A stretch of 64,000 nucleotides of DNA. It comes from Paenibacillus xylanexedens (GTDB lineage Bacteria > Bacillota > Bacilli > Paenibacillales > Paenibacillaceae). A program made the position numbers and the translations under genes. The notes under the pieces are model-generated. The model did not search any database. It had not been told where the DNA came from and was given only the letters and a program-made list of their open reading frames with translations. Positions 56,040-64,000 of this stretch are shown in pieces (position 1 is the stretch's first letter; the number at the start of each line of letters is the position of its first letter). The stretch covers positions 6,696,001 through 6,760,000 of the forward strand of contig NZ_CP018620.1 in NCBI RefSeq assembly GCF_001908275.1, in the 5' to 3' direction.

Positions 56040-56236
56040 GTTTAAGTTCAAGCGAAAAAGGTTTGCACTTGCCACTCCGATGACAGAATAACCTTCCGAT
56101 CGCTGTTATCCCCAGATTTTTTTGATTCCCTTCTTCAAGGGGAAAATCAGGGGATAAAGGCGCACGCTCCGCTTCTTCAGGTTTCTTCTGTCCTCTCCGT
56201 TCTTGTGCAAAAAGTTTAGTTGAACTGATATCGTTC
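56040..56236. repeat. Intergenic repeat family, copy C
   Basis: The ends are inverted (AGTTCAAGCGAAAAAGGTTTGCAC on one side; the complement of TGCAAAAAGTTTAGTTGAAC on the other). The centre has the stem TATCCCCAGATTTT/AAAATCAGGGGATA with an inner CCCTT/AAGGG. The segment CACTCCGATGACAGA, the central stem and GCTTCTTCAGG...CTTCTGTCCTCTCCGTTCTTGTGC correspond to copies A and B at 16 kb. A 67-codon frame across it (56032-56238) is only the repeat read as protein. A further fragment, CCGCTCCGAGTACG...TTCCGATCACTGTTATC, follows at 56251-56287. Confidence 0.8.
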
Positions 56237-56292
56237 ATGACCTTAAATACCCGCTCCGAGTACGTTCGTTCTTCCGATCACTGTTATCTTTA

Positions 56293-57039
56293 TCAAAATT
56301 CAGTAATCTGTTGCAAGAAACGACGCGTGCGCTCTTGCTTCGGTTGTTCAAAGAAGGCCTGTGGACTTGCTTCTTCCACAATTGAGCCGTCCGCCATAAA
56401 GACGATTTTGTTCGCCACATTACGGGCAAACTTCAATTCATGCGTCACAACCAGCATCGTCATACCTTCCTCTGCAAGCTCCTTCATGACGGAAAGTACC
56501 TCTCCGACCAGTTCAGGGTCAAGAGCTGAAGTGGGCTCATCAAACAGCATCACTTCCGGCTCCATTGCAAGTGCACGTGCAATGGCGACCCGTTGCTGTT
56601 GTCCACCGGACAATCGGGATGGATACGCATCCTGCTTGTCCGACAAGCCGACCCGATCCAGAAGAATCCGGCCGCGTTCAGCCGCTTCGTCACGTTTGAT
56701 TTTTTTCACCGTCATGAGACCTTCCATCACATTACCCAGCACTGTCTTGTGCGGATACAGATTGAATTGCTGGAAGACCATGCCGGTCTGGCGACGAATC
56801 TCCAGTACCCGGGCACGCTGGACTCGCAGCGGATCTGCGCTGTTAACCACAATGCCGTTCACTTCAATCTGTCCTCCGGACAACTCTTCCAGTCCATTCA
56901 GGCAGCGTAGCAAGGTACTCTTGCCGGAACCACTTGGGCCAAGCAACACAACAATATCTTTGGCATCGACATGAAGATCGATGTTCGTAAGTACTTCATT
57001 TTTCTGAAAACGTTTGGTAAGTCCAGTTGTTGTAATCAT
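56293..57039 (-). CDS. Polar amino-acid ABC transporter ATP-binding protein (GlnQ/TcyN-like)
   Basis: The product has 248 residues. Walker A is LGPSGSGKST, the signature LSGGQQQR and Walker B VMLFDEPTSALDP, with the switch His in VTHELKFA. GGGAGGAGAG precedes the ATG. It follows the permease gene with a gap of 16 bases and powers amino-acid uptake. No strong terminator is seen after it; the repeat element begins there. Confidence 0.95.
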   Translation of the reverse strand: MITTTGLTKRFQKNEVLTNIDLHVDAKDIVVLLGPSGSGKSTLLRCLNGLEELSGGQIEVNGIVVNSADPLRVQRARVLEIRRQTGMVFQQFNLYPHKTVLGNVMEGLMTVKKIKRDEAAERGRILLDRVGLSDKQDAYPSRLSGGQQQRVAIARALAMEPEVMLFDEPTSALDPELVGEVLSVMKELAEEGMTMLVVTHELKFARNVANKIVFMADGSIVEEASPQAFFEQPKQERTRRFLQQITEF

Positions 57040-57055
57040 CGGTTCTCTCCTCCCA

Positions 57056-57700
57056 TCAGTAAGCCCGGGCCAACCGGCGCTCCACTTGTTCCAGAATGGC
57101 CGAGAAGCCGATACTCATAATCCAGTAGATCACACCAATAGCCAGATAAAAAGGCATATTCAATGCATATTGCGATACCAGCAGTTGTGCTGAACGCAAC
57201 AACTCGGTAACACCAATCGCCGCCACAAGTGAAGTTTCCTTCAACATGCCAATAAAGGTGTTCCCCATCGGCGGGATGGCAATGCGCACAGCCTGCGGGA
57301 AGATAATCCGTCTCATTGCTTGAGCCGGGGTCATTCCCGTTGCATATGAAGCTTCTGTCTGTCCTTTTGGTACAGCCTGAATAGCTCCACGGAAGGTCTC
57401 TGAGAGAAATGCACCTGCATTCAGACTCAGTCCCAGACATGCAGCCGTGAGTGATCCCAAGGTCACTCCATAATCGACCAATCCGTAATAAATGACGAAT
57501 AATTGCACCAGCAGCGGGGTTCCCCGCATGATGGATACATAAAACCTTGCGATCAACCTAAGCCACATCGGTCCCTTCAAACGAGCAATCGCAACAAGCA
57601 CCCCGATGATGAACGCAAAAAACATGGAGATCACAGTTACATACAGCGTATAATAAGCCCCCTTCAGAAAGAAGGGGATATTCTCAAATACCAGTTCCAT
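57056..57700 (-). CDS. Polar amino-acid ABC transporter permease
   Basis: The product has 214 residues with about five helices. It shows the HisM/GlnP-type motif GTPLLVQLFVIYYGL and the EAA loop EASYATGMTPAQAMRRIIFP. It sits between the binding protein and the ATPase. The GAAGGGAAG upstream is rather distant from the start. Confidence 0.94.
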   Translation of the reverse strand: MELVFENIPFFLKGAYYTLYVTVISMFFAFIIGVLVAIARLKGPMWLRLIARFYVSIMRGTPLLVQLFVIYYGLVDYGVTLGSLTAACLGLSLNAGAFLSETFRGAIQAVPKGQTEASYATGMTPAQAMRRIIFPQAVRIAIPPMGNTFIGMLKETSLVAAIGVTELLRSAQLLVSQYALNMPFYLAIGVIYWIMSIGFSAILEQVERRLARAY

Positions 57701-57732
57701 GGGTCAAATCTTCCCTTCGCCTTGCAGGTTCA

Positions 57733-58584
57733 TTATTGCGCAGGCTCTTCACCAAACCATTTTTTGAAAATGGTATTGTACGTGCCATCATCTTTCATGC
57801 CTTTGAGAGCATCATTCAGTGCTGCTACAAGTTCCGGATTGTCTTTGCGAACAGCAATACCTGCCTGGTCACTCTTAATAGCTTCACCTACAGCTTTGAT
57901 ATTCAATCCGTTGGCATCCACAATCGGTTTCAGAGCGTACATATTGTTGATTGTTGCGTCAATCCGTCCAGCATTCAGATCTTTGAGTGAAGAGATGACA
58001 TCGTCATAGGTTTTGATCGTGAAGTCTCCCACTTTTGGCAACACTTCATTACGCAGATATGATTCATCATTCGTACCCAGACCTACGCCAATCGTTTTAC
58101 CTTTGAAATCTTCCAGCTTGGTAATATCGTTATTGTCTTCTTTTACAATAATTTTAACTTGGTTCGTGATATACGGATCACTGAAATCCAGTACTTTCTT
58201 ACGATCATCGGTAATCGTCATCTGGCTGATAATGGCATCAAGCTTCTTCGCTTGCAGACTTGGTGTCAGACCGGAGAACTCCTGGGATACAAATTCAACC
58301 TCAACCCCAAGACGCTTCGCAACTTCACGTGCGATATCGGCATCGTAGCCGTCCATTTCTTTCTTATCGTTCAGGAAGTTGTACGGTGCGTATGTGCCCA
58401 TCATGCCCACTTTGATAACGCCAGCAGACTTGATCTGCTCCAGTTCATTGCTTGCCTGTGCACCATTTGTACTTCCATTGTCTGTTGCTTTACTTCCACA
58501 AGCACTAAGTACCAGCACGGTCATCAGCAGAATTGCTGTCAAAGACCAGCCTTTACGAGTTTTCGATCCATATGTTTTGTTCAT
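57733..58584 (-). CDS. Polar amino-acid-binding lipoprotein
   Basis: The product has 283 residues with a lipobox Val-Leu-Ser-Ala-Cys near residue 29. It is of the family 3 periplasmic-binding-protein type, with GVIKVGMMGTYAPYNF near the start and GYDADIAREVAKRLG. The exact amino acid is unknown, and cystine, glutamine or arginine are all conceivable. It is the first gene of the three-gene transporter. Confidence 0.92.
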   Translation of the reverse strand: MNKTYGSKTRKGWSLTAILLMTVLVLSACGSKATDNGSTNGAQASNELEQIKSAGVIKVGMMGTYAPYNFLNDKKEMDGYDADIAREVAKRLGVEVEFVSQEFSGLTPSLQAKKLDAIISQMTITDDRKKVLDFSDPYITNQVKIIVKEDNNDITKLEDFKGKTIGVGLGTNDESYLRNEVLPKVGDFTIKTYDDVISSLKDLNAGRIDATINNMYALKPIVDANGLNIKAVGEAIKSDQAGIAVRKDNPELVAALNDALKGMKDDGTYNTIFKKWFGEEPAQ

Positions 58585-58698
58585 TACGTTAACTTCCTCT
58601 CAGTCGTGTATTAATCTAGGTGTACATTTGGTTACTTTATTGTGACTAAACCGCAGTTGTACCCATTATTCCCTGCTATTTGTTTAATCATGTGAATC

Positions 58699-59331
58699 TT
58701 ATGTGCCTAGGAGTCCGTAAAACTCAAAGCTTGCTGCCTCAGCTGCCAGCGATGAAGCTGTCATAGCTGAGAACTTGCTGTGTAACTTATCGGAACCGAA
58801 CAACCAGCGTGATATCATGCCTTCAATCATGCTTACCAGTAGTGCTGCTCGAAGCGGTACATCCATGCCCTTAGGCAACATGCCGAGTTCGATGGCACGT
58901 TCCATATTGTGACGAAACGCAGTTTCGACAGCATTACGTGTCTCCTCGACCAGGCGTTGTACGGATTCTTCCGTCACGATGCCTTTGAGTAACAGTTCCA
59001 TAAAATAACGATTCTGCGCGGCAAACAAAAACAAGTCAGTGAACAGCCTTTCCGATGCTTTCACCATATCTTCTACCGATCCGGCATCCTTGCGGTACCC
59101 TTGTCCGATCGCCTCAAGCAACTTCTCCTTGCCCGTTAAGACAATCTCTGAAGCAATGGCTTCTTTACTCTTGAAGTGCCAGTAGAATGTCCCTTGCGCC
59201 ACACCAGCCTCGCGGACGATATCGGAAATTTTCGTCTGATGGTAACCTTGGGTTGCAAAACGCTCCATCGCTATGCGTATTATTTGGTCCCGGCGTTCTT
59301 CACCGGGTTCCAAACCGTTAATTTTGGTCAT
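58699..59331 (-). CDS. TetR/AcrR-family transcriptional repressor
   Basis: The product has 210 residues. The HTH is ISDIVREAGVAQGTFYWHFKSKEAI at residues 36-60, and the C-terminal ligand domain is helical. The start region carries CAGTCAGTCAG repeats (TGATCAGTCAGTCAGTTAAG near 59350-59370) of the kind bound by many TetR proteins, so autoregulation is likely. It is divergent from uppP with a gap of about 210 bases, and upstream of the amino-acid transporter. Confidence 0.9.
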   Translation of the reverse strand: MTKINGLEPGEERRDQIIRIAMERFATQGYHQTKISDIVREAGVAQGTFYWHFKSKEAIASEIVLTGKEKLLEAIGQGYRKDAGSVEDMVKASERLFTDLFLFAAQNRYFMELLLKGIVTEESVQRLVEETRNAVETAFRHNMERAIELGMLPKGMDVPLRAALLVSMIEGMISRWLFGSDKLHSKFSAMTASSLAAEAASFEFYGLLGT

Positions 59332-59347
59332 CCATGTAACCCTCCCG

Positions 59348-59372
59348 ATTGATCAGTCAGTCAGTTAAGTTA
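59348..59372. promoter_or_regulatory. CAGT repeats, probable TetR operator
   Basis: TGATCAGTCAGTCAGTTAAG contains three CAGT units at four-base spacing just upstream of the tetR-like start. TetR/AcrR operators such as TGACTGACTGATCA have this shape. Confidence 0.5.
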
Positions 59373-59544
59373 TATCCTATGGGATAACTAGGTTTTTGTC
59401 AATATAGTTTTAAACAAATGGTTACAAGCATAAGTTGAAGTTGAGTGCATTTGTGATCATAATAGGTGATAGCCTGTTCAAATGAACAGGCATGGTCAAG
59501 CAGGACAGCCTGTGCTGTCACCTGCATTTCAAGGAGGAAGAGAA

Positions 59545-60354
59545 TTGGACATTATATCATCCATTATTATGGGCATCATCGAAGGTTTGACTGAGTTTTT
59601 GCCCGTGTCCTCTACTGGACACATGATTCTGACTGCCCACTTGCTGGGTTTATCGGAGGACAACGAGTCAGTCAAAACATTTGAGGTGGTTGTTCAACTC
59701 GGAGCTGTACTTGCTGTTGTTGTACTGTACTGGAACAAATTCATTGATATGTTCCGCTTCACCGGAGGGAGCAGACCTTACTCCCGCCGCCTCAATCTGG
59801 GACATATCTTCCTGGCGATGGTTCCTGCCGTAGTCATCGGACTTGTATTCCGCGACTGGATCAAGGCACATTTGTTTGGTCCGGAAACAGTGCTGTACAG
59901 CCTCGTTATAGGTGGTATATTGATGATCGTGGCCGAACGCTGGAGCCGGAAGAGTGGGCGGATTACTACCCATGATGTCGATGATATTTCCTACAAACAG
60001 GCATTCGCGGTGGGTATATTTCAGATCTTGGCATTGTGGCCAGGCTTCTCCCGTTCTGGGTCCACGATCTCAGGCGGTCTCTTTGCAGGGGTAAGCCGTG
60101 TAGCCGCTGCGGAGTTCACATTCCTTGTGTCTGTGCCAATTATGATTGGTGCTACGGGATATGACCTGTACAAAAGTATCGATCACCTGAACGGCAGTGA
60201 TTTCCCAATCTTTGCGATTGGATTCATCGCTGCTTTCATCGTCGCCATGCTTGCGATCAAGACGTTCCTGTCCATTTTGAAAAAATTGAGTCTGACCGTC
60301 TTTGCTGTGTATCGCTTTGTCTTGGCAGCCGTGTTCTTTATTATTTTGATGTAA
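59545..60354 (+). CDS. uppP: Undecaprenyl-diphosphate phosphatase
   Basis: The product has 269 residues. The TTG at 59545 is the start because AAGGAGG lies seven bases upstream; an upstream ATG in frame (59482) has none. It removes a phosphate from the lipid carrier of wall synthesis at the membrane face. The conserved EGLTEFLPVSSTGH is at residues 13-26 and the PGFSRSGSTISGG loop near 168. It has seven or more helices. Overexpression of homologs gives bacitracin resistance. It has a strong terminator just downstream. Confidence 0.95.
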   Translation: MDIISSIIMGIIEGLTEFLPVSSTGHMILTAHLLGLSEDNESVKTFEVVVQLGAVLAVVVLYWNKFIDMFRFTGGSRPYSRRLNLGHIFLAMVPAVVIGLVFRDWIKAHLFGPETVLYSLVIGGILMIVAERWSRKSGRITTHDVDDISYKQAFAVGIFQILALWPGFSRSGSTISGGLFAGVSRVAAAEFTFLVSVPIMIGATGYDLYKSIDHLNGSDFPIFAIGFIAAFIVAMLAIKTFLSILKKLSLTVFAVYRFVLAAVFFIILM

Positions 60355-60389
60355 TCATTACAATTCAAGTAATTAGACAGGCAAAATCA

Positions 60390-60434
60390 ATGGCGGCCTC
60401 ACGTTCCCATGGGAAGCGAGGCCGCCATATTTTA
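60390..60434 (+). terminator. Terminator of uppP
   Basis: The perfect 11-bp arms ATGGCGGCCTC and GAGGCCGCCAT have an inner TTCCC/GGGAA. ATTTTATATT follows on plus, 36 bases after the uppP stop. Confidence 0.85.
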
Positions 60435-60635
60435 TATTGCTATACTTCCGTTACTTCATGTTTCTGTTGCTTCACGATTCTGTTACTGCTCCAGAGACAG
60501 GAACATCCGTAATTAGAAGAAGTCTGATTCTTCATTACTTCCTTCTTTAGTGGGTTGGATCATTGGTGATGCCGACTAGGTTTACTATGTATCTTGGACA
60601 AGCATATTTATGTTCACTTCAGAAAAACAGTTTGA

Positions 60636-60833
60636 CTAGTACCACTCTTTTACTTGAATGTTCCGGTGTTTCTTTCGACTCTTTAATCTCTCACGCAGAT
60701 TATATCTATTCTCCTTTTGTTCCTGCAGCAATTGCTTCACCCCGATCATCAACAATCGGTATCTTCGGTCATCATTGTGACTTAATTGGTGCATTTCTTC
60801 AAAAATTTCATTCTTCATACGGATCTTGTTCAC
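60636..60833 (-). CDS. Possible small charged protein, unsupported
   Basis: A 65-codon frame that would encode an acidic-basic helical peptide (EEMHQLSHNDDRRYR, then LLQEQKENRYNLRERLK). GGAG lies too close to the first codon (GTG) or 14 bases before the first ATG (60818). Codon composition looks coding, but no family is recognised. It could be a remnant. Confidence 0.35.
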   Translation of the reverse strand: MNKIRMKNEIFEEMHQLSHNDDRRYRLLMIGVKQLLQEQKENRYNLRERLKSRKKHRNIQVKEWY

Positions 60834-60962
60834 TCCAAATATTCAGTTTGTTCTCACAGTATACATGGGAGCACTGAACAAATTCTAAACAAGCGTTGTT
60901 TCTCAACTTCAGTTATTCGAATGCACATTTGAATGCACATCATGCGTGCTGGAATGAAGCAG

Positions 60963-60999
60963 AAAAACCCCTTCCTGTCGCAGGACAAGAAGAGGTCTC
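60963..60999 (-). terminator. Probable terminator of the thioredoxin gene
   Basis: An imperfect stem CCTCTTCTTGTC/GACAGGAAGGGG (read on minus) is followed by TTTTT. It is about 45 bases past the stop at 61041. Confidence 0.65.
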
Positions 61000-61040
61000 C
61001 TTAGCTAAATTAATTAGACAAACTGCTGAGTCTCGTACGC

Positions 61041-61367
61041 TTAAACTTTGGATTCAAGCGTCTCCAGATACTCGGAGATTTGAGCAGGTGTTTTAGCCCA
61101 TTTGCTATGCAGATGTGCGATTTTCTTGCCGTTCTGGAAGACGAGCAGGCTTGGAATGCCGCGTACACCATTCTCTTCGGCAAACGGCTGGAACTTTTCT
61201 GCATCCAGAGCATAGAAGGTTTTGTCCGTATGTTGGTCGATAACATCCCCGATAAAACGATCCAGGTTTTTGCAATCCGGACACCAGGTTGTATCAAATT
61301 TAATGACGGTAAAACCATCAGAGTTAATTGTATCCAAATATTGCTGTTCACTTTGAATTCTTTCCAT
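61041..61367 (-). CDS. Thioredoxin-family protein
   Basis: The product has 108 residues. The ATG at 61367 follows GGGAGAG. The active site is Cys29-Pro-Asp-Cys32 in TWCPDCKNLDRF, with cis-Pro in GIPSLLVFQNGK. The CPDC dipeptide differs from the CGPC of housekeeping thioredoxins, as in Bacillus YtpP-like proteins. It is probably a thiol-disulfide reductase. The longer frame to 61586 has no ribosome site. Confidence 0.9.
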   Translation of the reverse strand: MERIQSEQQYLDTINSDGFTVIKFDTTWCPDCKNLDRFIGDVIDQHTDKTFYALDAEKFQPFAEENGVRGIPSLLVFQNGKKIAHLHSKWAKTPAQISEYLETLESKV

Positions 61368-61452
61368 ATGTCTTCTCTCCCTTATATGTTCCTTTTTTGG
61401 CTGATCTTCATTGTACCTCGTATAGTTACAATTGAAAATAGGCTTAATGGAG

Positions 61453-62361
61453 TTAACGATGCTGCTTGTACAGATTAGCGGGACTGAGCTCTCGTATTTC
61501 CTGAATTTCCGCAGCGGTGAGCGCAGGCGAATTCGAAGCGGCAATATTATGCAGCAACTGTTCTCTTGAGCTGGCACCAGGGACAACTGCTGCTACGGCA
61601 GGATGGGATAACGCGTAGCGAATAGCTGTCTGAGCCATGCTCCGTTGGTCCGTAACAAGACGACTTAGCCCTTGCCGAATGGTATATAGTTGCTCTGGCG
61701 TGTAGTCTAGATAACCTTTGTCTACCTTGGCAGATCCGGAATCGGCAAGCACACCGCTAGCTACGGGCCCACGGGCAATTACGCTGATCCCCTTTTGTTC
61801 CAATAAAGGCAGCACTTCTTCTTCCGCTCTGCGGTCAGCTATGCTGTACTGGTTCATCACACTGACGATGGATGCCCTCTTTACATACTCCCGAATCACA
61901 TTGGGACGAATGGAGGAAATTCCGTAATATCGGATAAGTCCTTCCTTCTTCAGTTCCTCAAATGCTTCGATCGTCTCTTCGATGGGGTCGTCCAAGGTCC
62001 CGCCATGCAGCTGATACAGATCGATGTAATCGGTCTGCAGACGCTTCAGACTTTCATGTACAGCCTGCTTAATGTAGGCTTTGGACGGGTCCCATGACCA
62101 GCCCTCTTTGCCGGGGATACGACGATTACCTACTTTGGTCGCCACAATGACTTGGTCCCGACGTCCTTTAATAGCTTGTCCTACAATCTCTTCATTACGC
62201 CCTGCGTCGTACAGATCGGCTGTATCCAGCAGATTGACCCCATGATCTAGAGCCTCATGAATCAGGCCCATAGCGTGCTCCATTTCAGTTCCAAGTGACA
62301 TACATCCCAGCCCAATCTCAGACACCATCAGTTCGGATGTACCCAGACGATTTTTCTTCAT
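61453..62361 (-). CDS. Aldo/keto reductase
   Basis: The product has 302 residues. The ATG at 62361 follows GGAGGGAG; the frame extends 27 codons upstream without a ribosome site. The AKR tetrad is Asp46, Tyr51 (DLYDAG), Lys76 (ATKVG) and a His in YQLHGG. NADPH binding comes from the C-terminal VPGASSREQL. The family group is YhdN/tas-like. The substrate is not known. Confidence 0.92.
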   Translation of the reverse strand: MKKNRLGTSELMVSEIGLGCMSLGTEMEHAMGLIHEALDHGVNLLDTADLYDAGRNEEIVGQAIKGRRDQVIVATKVGNRRIPGKEGWSWDPSKAYIKQAVHESLKRLQTDYIDLYQLHGGTLDDPIEETIEAFEELKKEGLIRYYGISSIRPNVIREYVKRASIVSVMNQYSIADRRAEEEVLPLLEQKGISVIARGPVASGVLADSGSAKVDKGYLDYTPEQLYTIRQGLSRLVTDQRSMAQTAIRYALSHPAVAAVVPGASSREQLLHNIAASNSPALTAAEIQEIRELSPANLYKQHR

Positions 62362-62462
62362 ATGTGCATCTCCCTCCATACGTTCTGCAAGTATCCATTG
62401 TATCATTCTTGCTGGCAAAAATCGCATTACACACAAAAGCAAGGAATTGCTTTTAATTGCAC

Positions 62463-62497
62463 AAAAAAACCTGGAACGACTTCATCTCCAGGTTTCT
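62463..62497 (-). terminator. Terminator of the small 57-residue gene
   Basis: The stem AAACCTGGA/TCCAGGTTT has an 11-base loop and seven T on the minus strand. It lies 45 bases past the stop at 62541. Confidence 0.8.
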
Positions 62498-62540
62498 CAT
62501 GATCATCATTTTAATTCAACGATAAACGAACTAACGCAAT

Positions 62541-62714
62541 CTATTTCACTTCCACGCGTGGTCTGGTTTTACTTGTTCCATTGGACGACGAATTGGAGTT
62601 TTTCATCATACCCGAGACAGTGCTAAACAGCTTATCTCTTGCTTGTTTGTTCCTCATCAGATAAGTCACACCTGCGCCGATAGCCGTCATGAGTATTCCT
62701 CTTCTTTTAGACAT
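62541..62714 (-). CDS. Small basic protein with one hydrophobic segment, function unknown
   Basis: The product has 57 residues. The ATG at 62714 has AAGGAGGAG six bases upstream. Its N-terminus is MSKRRGILMTAIGAGVTYLM, a short hydrophobic helix after a basic start. The rest is Ser/Asn/Lys-rich. No family is recognised. It has its own terminator. Confidence 0.7.
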   Translation of the reverse strand: MSKRRGILMTAIGAGVTYLMRNKQARDKLFSTVSGMMKNSNSSSNGTSKTRPRVEVK

Positions 62715-62808
62715 GTGCTTCTCCTCCTTCAGGATAAATGTACATCGTGTCTTGTTTGACAATTACCCTGTGAGAGCAAAACGAAACGTAGTACAGGCTT
62801 GATCGCAG

Positions 62809-62852
62809 AAAAAAAGGATGACCTCCGAATTAAAATTCAGTGGTCATCTTTC
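62809..62852 (-). terminator. Terminator of gpmA
   Basis: The arms GATGACC and GGTCATC enclose an inner GAATT/AATTC hairpin, and a long T run follows on minus. It lies about 90 bases past the gpmA stop. Confidence 0.8.
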
Positions 62853-62937
62853 ACTCGTACTCGTCCAGTTGAAACATTAACCGAACGAGATAAATCATAC
62901 AAGCTTTCGTACAATCAAGACAAACGTCCATGTCCAA

Positions 62938-63681
62938 TTAATCAGATGGCGTTGCCACATGGGTCATTTCTTCATGTTTGTAGGTCGAACCATCGGCGGT
63001 CAGATAAAAGTGTCCGATGGGATGCAGATCTTCATCCAATTCGTAGACAAGCGGAATACCTGTCGGGATATTGAGCGCCATCACGTCTGCTTCGGACAAT
63101 TGGTCCAGATGCATGACGAGTGAACGGAGCGTGTTCCCATGCGCAGAGATCAGCACTCTTTTGCCAGCCGACACCATCGGTTTAATCTCCGCATTCCAGT
63201 ACTCCAGTACACGCTTCGAGGTATCCATCAGGTTCTCCGTAAAAGGGATGGTGCATCCGAGCCGCTTGTACTTGTCCAGATCCTGCACATATCGGTCATC
63301 GGTTTGGTCCAGTGCCGGGGGAGATACGTTCACGGATCGTCTCCATTCCTTTACTTGGTCTTCCCCATACTTCAGAGCAGTCTGCTGTTTGTTCAGTCCT
63401 TGCAGCGCACCATAATGGCGTTCATTCAGCTTCCAAGTCTTCGTAATGGGAATCCACATGAGGTCCATTTCATCCAGCGCAATATCGAGTGTGCGGATAG
63501 AACGTTTCAGCACGGATGCATAGGCGTAATCAAAATCAAATCCCTGTTCCTTCATGATCTTCCCTGCTTTACGTGCTTCTGCGTAACCATCCGTCGTCAG
63601 ATCCACATCTGTCCATCCGGTAAAACGATTCTCTACATTCCACATGCTCTGTCCATGGCGAATCAAAACAACTCTGTACAT
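62938..63681 (-). CDS. gpmA: 2,3-bisphosphoglycerate-dependent phosphoglycerate mutase
   Basis: The product has 247 residues. It interconverts 3- and 2-phosphoglycerate in glycolysis. The phospho-acceptor His9 is in [10 protein letters not shown]. The later [14 protein letters not shown] and a second His in SAHGNTLR are characteristic. GGAGGG stands nine bases before the ATG. The length matches the 248-residue family. Confidence 0.94.
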   Translation of the reverse strand: MYRVVLIRHGQSMWNVENRFTGWTDVDLTTDGYAEARKAGKIMKEQGFDFDYAYASVLKRSIRTLDIALDEMDLMWIPITKTWKLNERHYGALQGLNKQQTALKYGEDQVKEWRRSVNVSPPALDQTDDRYVQDLDKYKRLGCTIPFTENLMDTSKRVLEYWNAEIKPMVSAGKRVLISAHGNTLRSLVMHLDQLSEADVMALNIPTGIPLVYELDEDLHPIGHFYLTADGSTYKHEEMTHVATPSD

Positions 63682-63754
63682 AAAAGTGAACCCTCCTTCC
63701 ATGGAAACATTACCCTCAAGTCAAACTAATTAGCACAGTGAAACGTTCATCACA

Positions 63755-64000
63755 TTAATAATATGGCGCCATCATCAGGTATACCACAACACCTGTAGAA
63801 CTGACGTACAGCCAGATTGGCATCGTCCAACGTGCAATTTTGCGGTGTTTCTTCAATTGATTCGTCCAACCCCACACAAGTGTGAACAACGCCAATGGAA
63901 CAATCAGGGCTGCCAGTATACTATGGGTAATCAGAATGAAGAAGTAAATCGAACGAATGATGCCCTCGCCGCCGTATTTGGACGTCTCTGGTGAGAGGTA
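63755..64000 (-). CDS. DUF420 membrane protein (YozB/CtaM-like), 5' part outside window
   Basis: 81 C-terminal residues are visible and the start is cut by the window end. Two helices (IRSIYFFILITHSILAALIVPLALFTL and WTMPIWLYVSSTGVVVYLMM) surround a basic loop with the family motif HRKIARWT. In Staphylococcus CtaM, of this family, supports maturation of a heme-copper oxidase. That could relate to the qox operon, but the genes are 28 kb apart. Confidence 0.8.
   Translation of the reverse strand, partial: YLSPETSKYGGEGIIRSIYFFILITHSILAALIVPLALFTLVWGWTNQLKKHRKIARWTMPIWLYVSSTGVVVYLMMAPYY

Larger units (their letters stand above)
60435..61040. other. Region with no clear gene
   Basis: About 600 bases without a well-supported coding sequence. 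It contains one weak minus-strand frame (60636-60833, see separately) and the thioredoxin terminator at 60963-60999. The rest is AT-rich with no repeat, tRNA or strong promoter that I could recognise. Confidence 0.5.

Noticed and set aside
56032..56238. 67-codon open frame on minus
   Set aside because: It coincides with intergenic repeat copy C. The reading frame is a by-product of the hairpins, and its first codons lack a ribosome site.

Overview
The window looks like chromosomal DNA of a Paenibacillus-type, spore-former-lineage Firmicute. The evidence is the combination of YesM/YesN-type two-component regulators next to Lpl-type sugar ABC transporters, many intracellular glycoside hydrolases, a divergent xylAB/xylR locus with CcpA-like sites, an S-layer-homology (SLH) protein with YcdB repeats, AGGAGG-type ribosome binding sites, and TTG/GTG starts. 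This assignment is by gene content, not by a database search. No rRNA, tRNA, CRISPR array, prophage or insertion sequence was seen. Almost all genes lie on the minus strand; only xylR, a small membrane protein, a ZIP transporter and uppP are on plus.

Layout. 1-7.4 kb holds three consecutive secreted proteins: a large collagen-binding/SpaA-type adhesin cut by the window start, a transglutaminase-like protein, and a YcdB/SLH surface protein. 7.6-11.2 kb holds an alpha/beta hydrolase, KDPG aldolase, and an Rrf2 regulator with an MFS exporter separated by a perfect 16-bp palindrome. 11.3-14.2 kb holds two glycosyltransferases. 14.4-19.3 kb is the xylose locus (xylB, xylA, divergent xylR), with a tandem copy of an intergenic repeat between xylA and xylB. 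19.4-26.9 kb holds redox and metal genes (glutaredoxin-like protein, trxB, ZIP transporter, Fur-boxed P1B ATPase) and metY. 27-31.6 kb is a hexuronate (pectin) operon, kduI-deoR-kduD-sugar isomerase, followed by an MDR dehydrogenase. 31.8-36.4 kb is a four-subunit quinol oxidase (qoxABCD) and a small membrane protein.

36.7-55.3 kb is a carbohydrate-utilisation island: GH1 and GH95 enzymes, three paralogous solute-binding lipoproteins sharing one permease pair, a GH2 enzyme, and a YesN/YesM two-component system whose kinase gene carries a one-base frameshift in a G tract. Each transcription unit in the island except the two-component operon has an AAAACGTTTT palindrome upstream, usually paired with a degenerate CcpA (cre)-like site. 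The three enzymes have no signal peptide, so the likely scheme is uptake of fucosylated or galactosylated oligosaccharides followed by hydrolysis in the cytoplasm.

55.4-64 kb holds a candidate structured RNA, an OsmC protein, another copy of the intergenic repeat, an amino-acid ABC transporter, a TetR regulator, uppP, a thioredoxin, an aldo/keto reductase, gpmA and a partial DUF420 membrane protein.

The strongest leads for something new are the dispersed inverted-repeat-bounded intergenic element, the densely folded leader near 55.4 kb, the one-permease/three-binding-protein arrangement with dual palindromic operators, and the helically phased operator upstream of kduI. I did not find a complete, clearly unprecedented multi-gene system.
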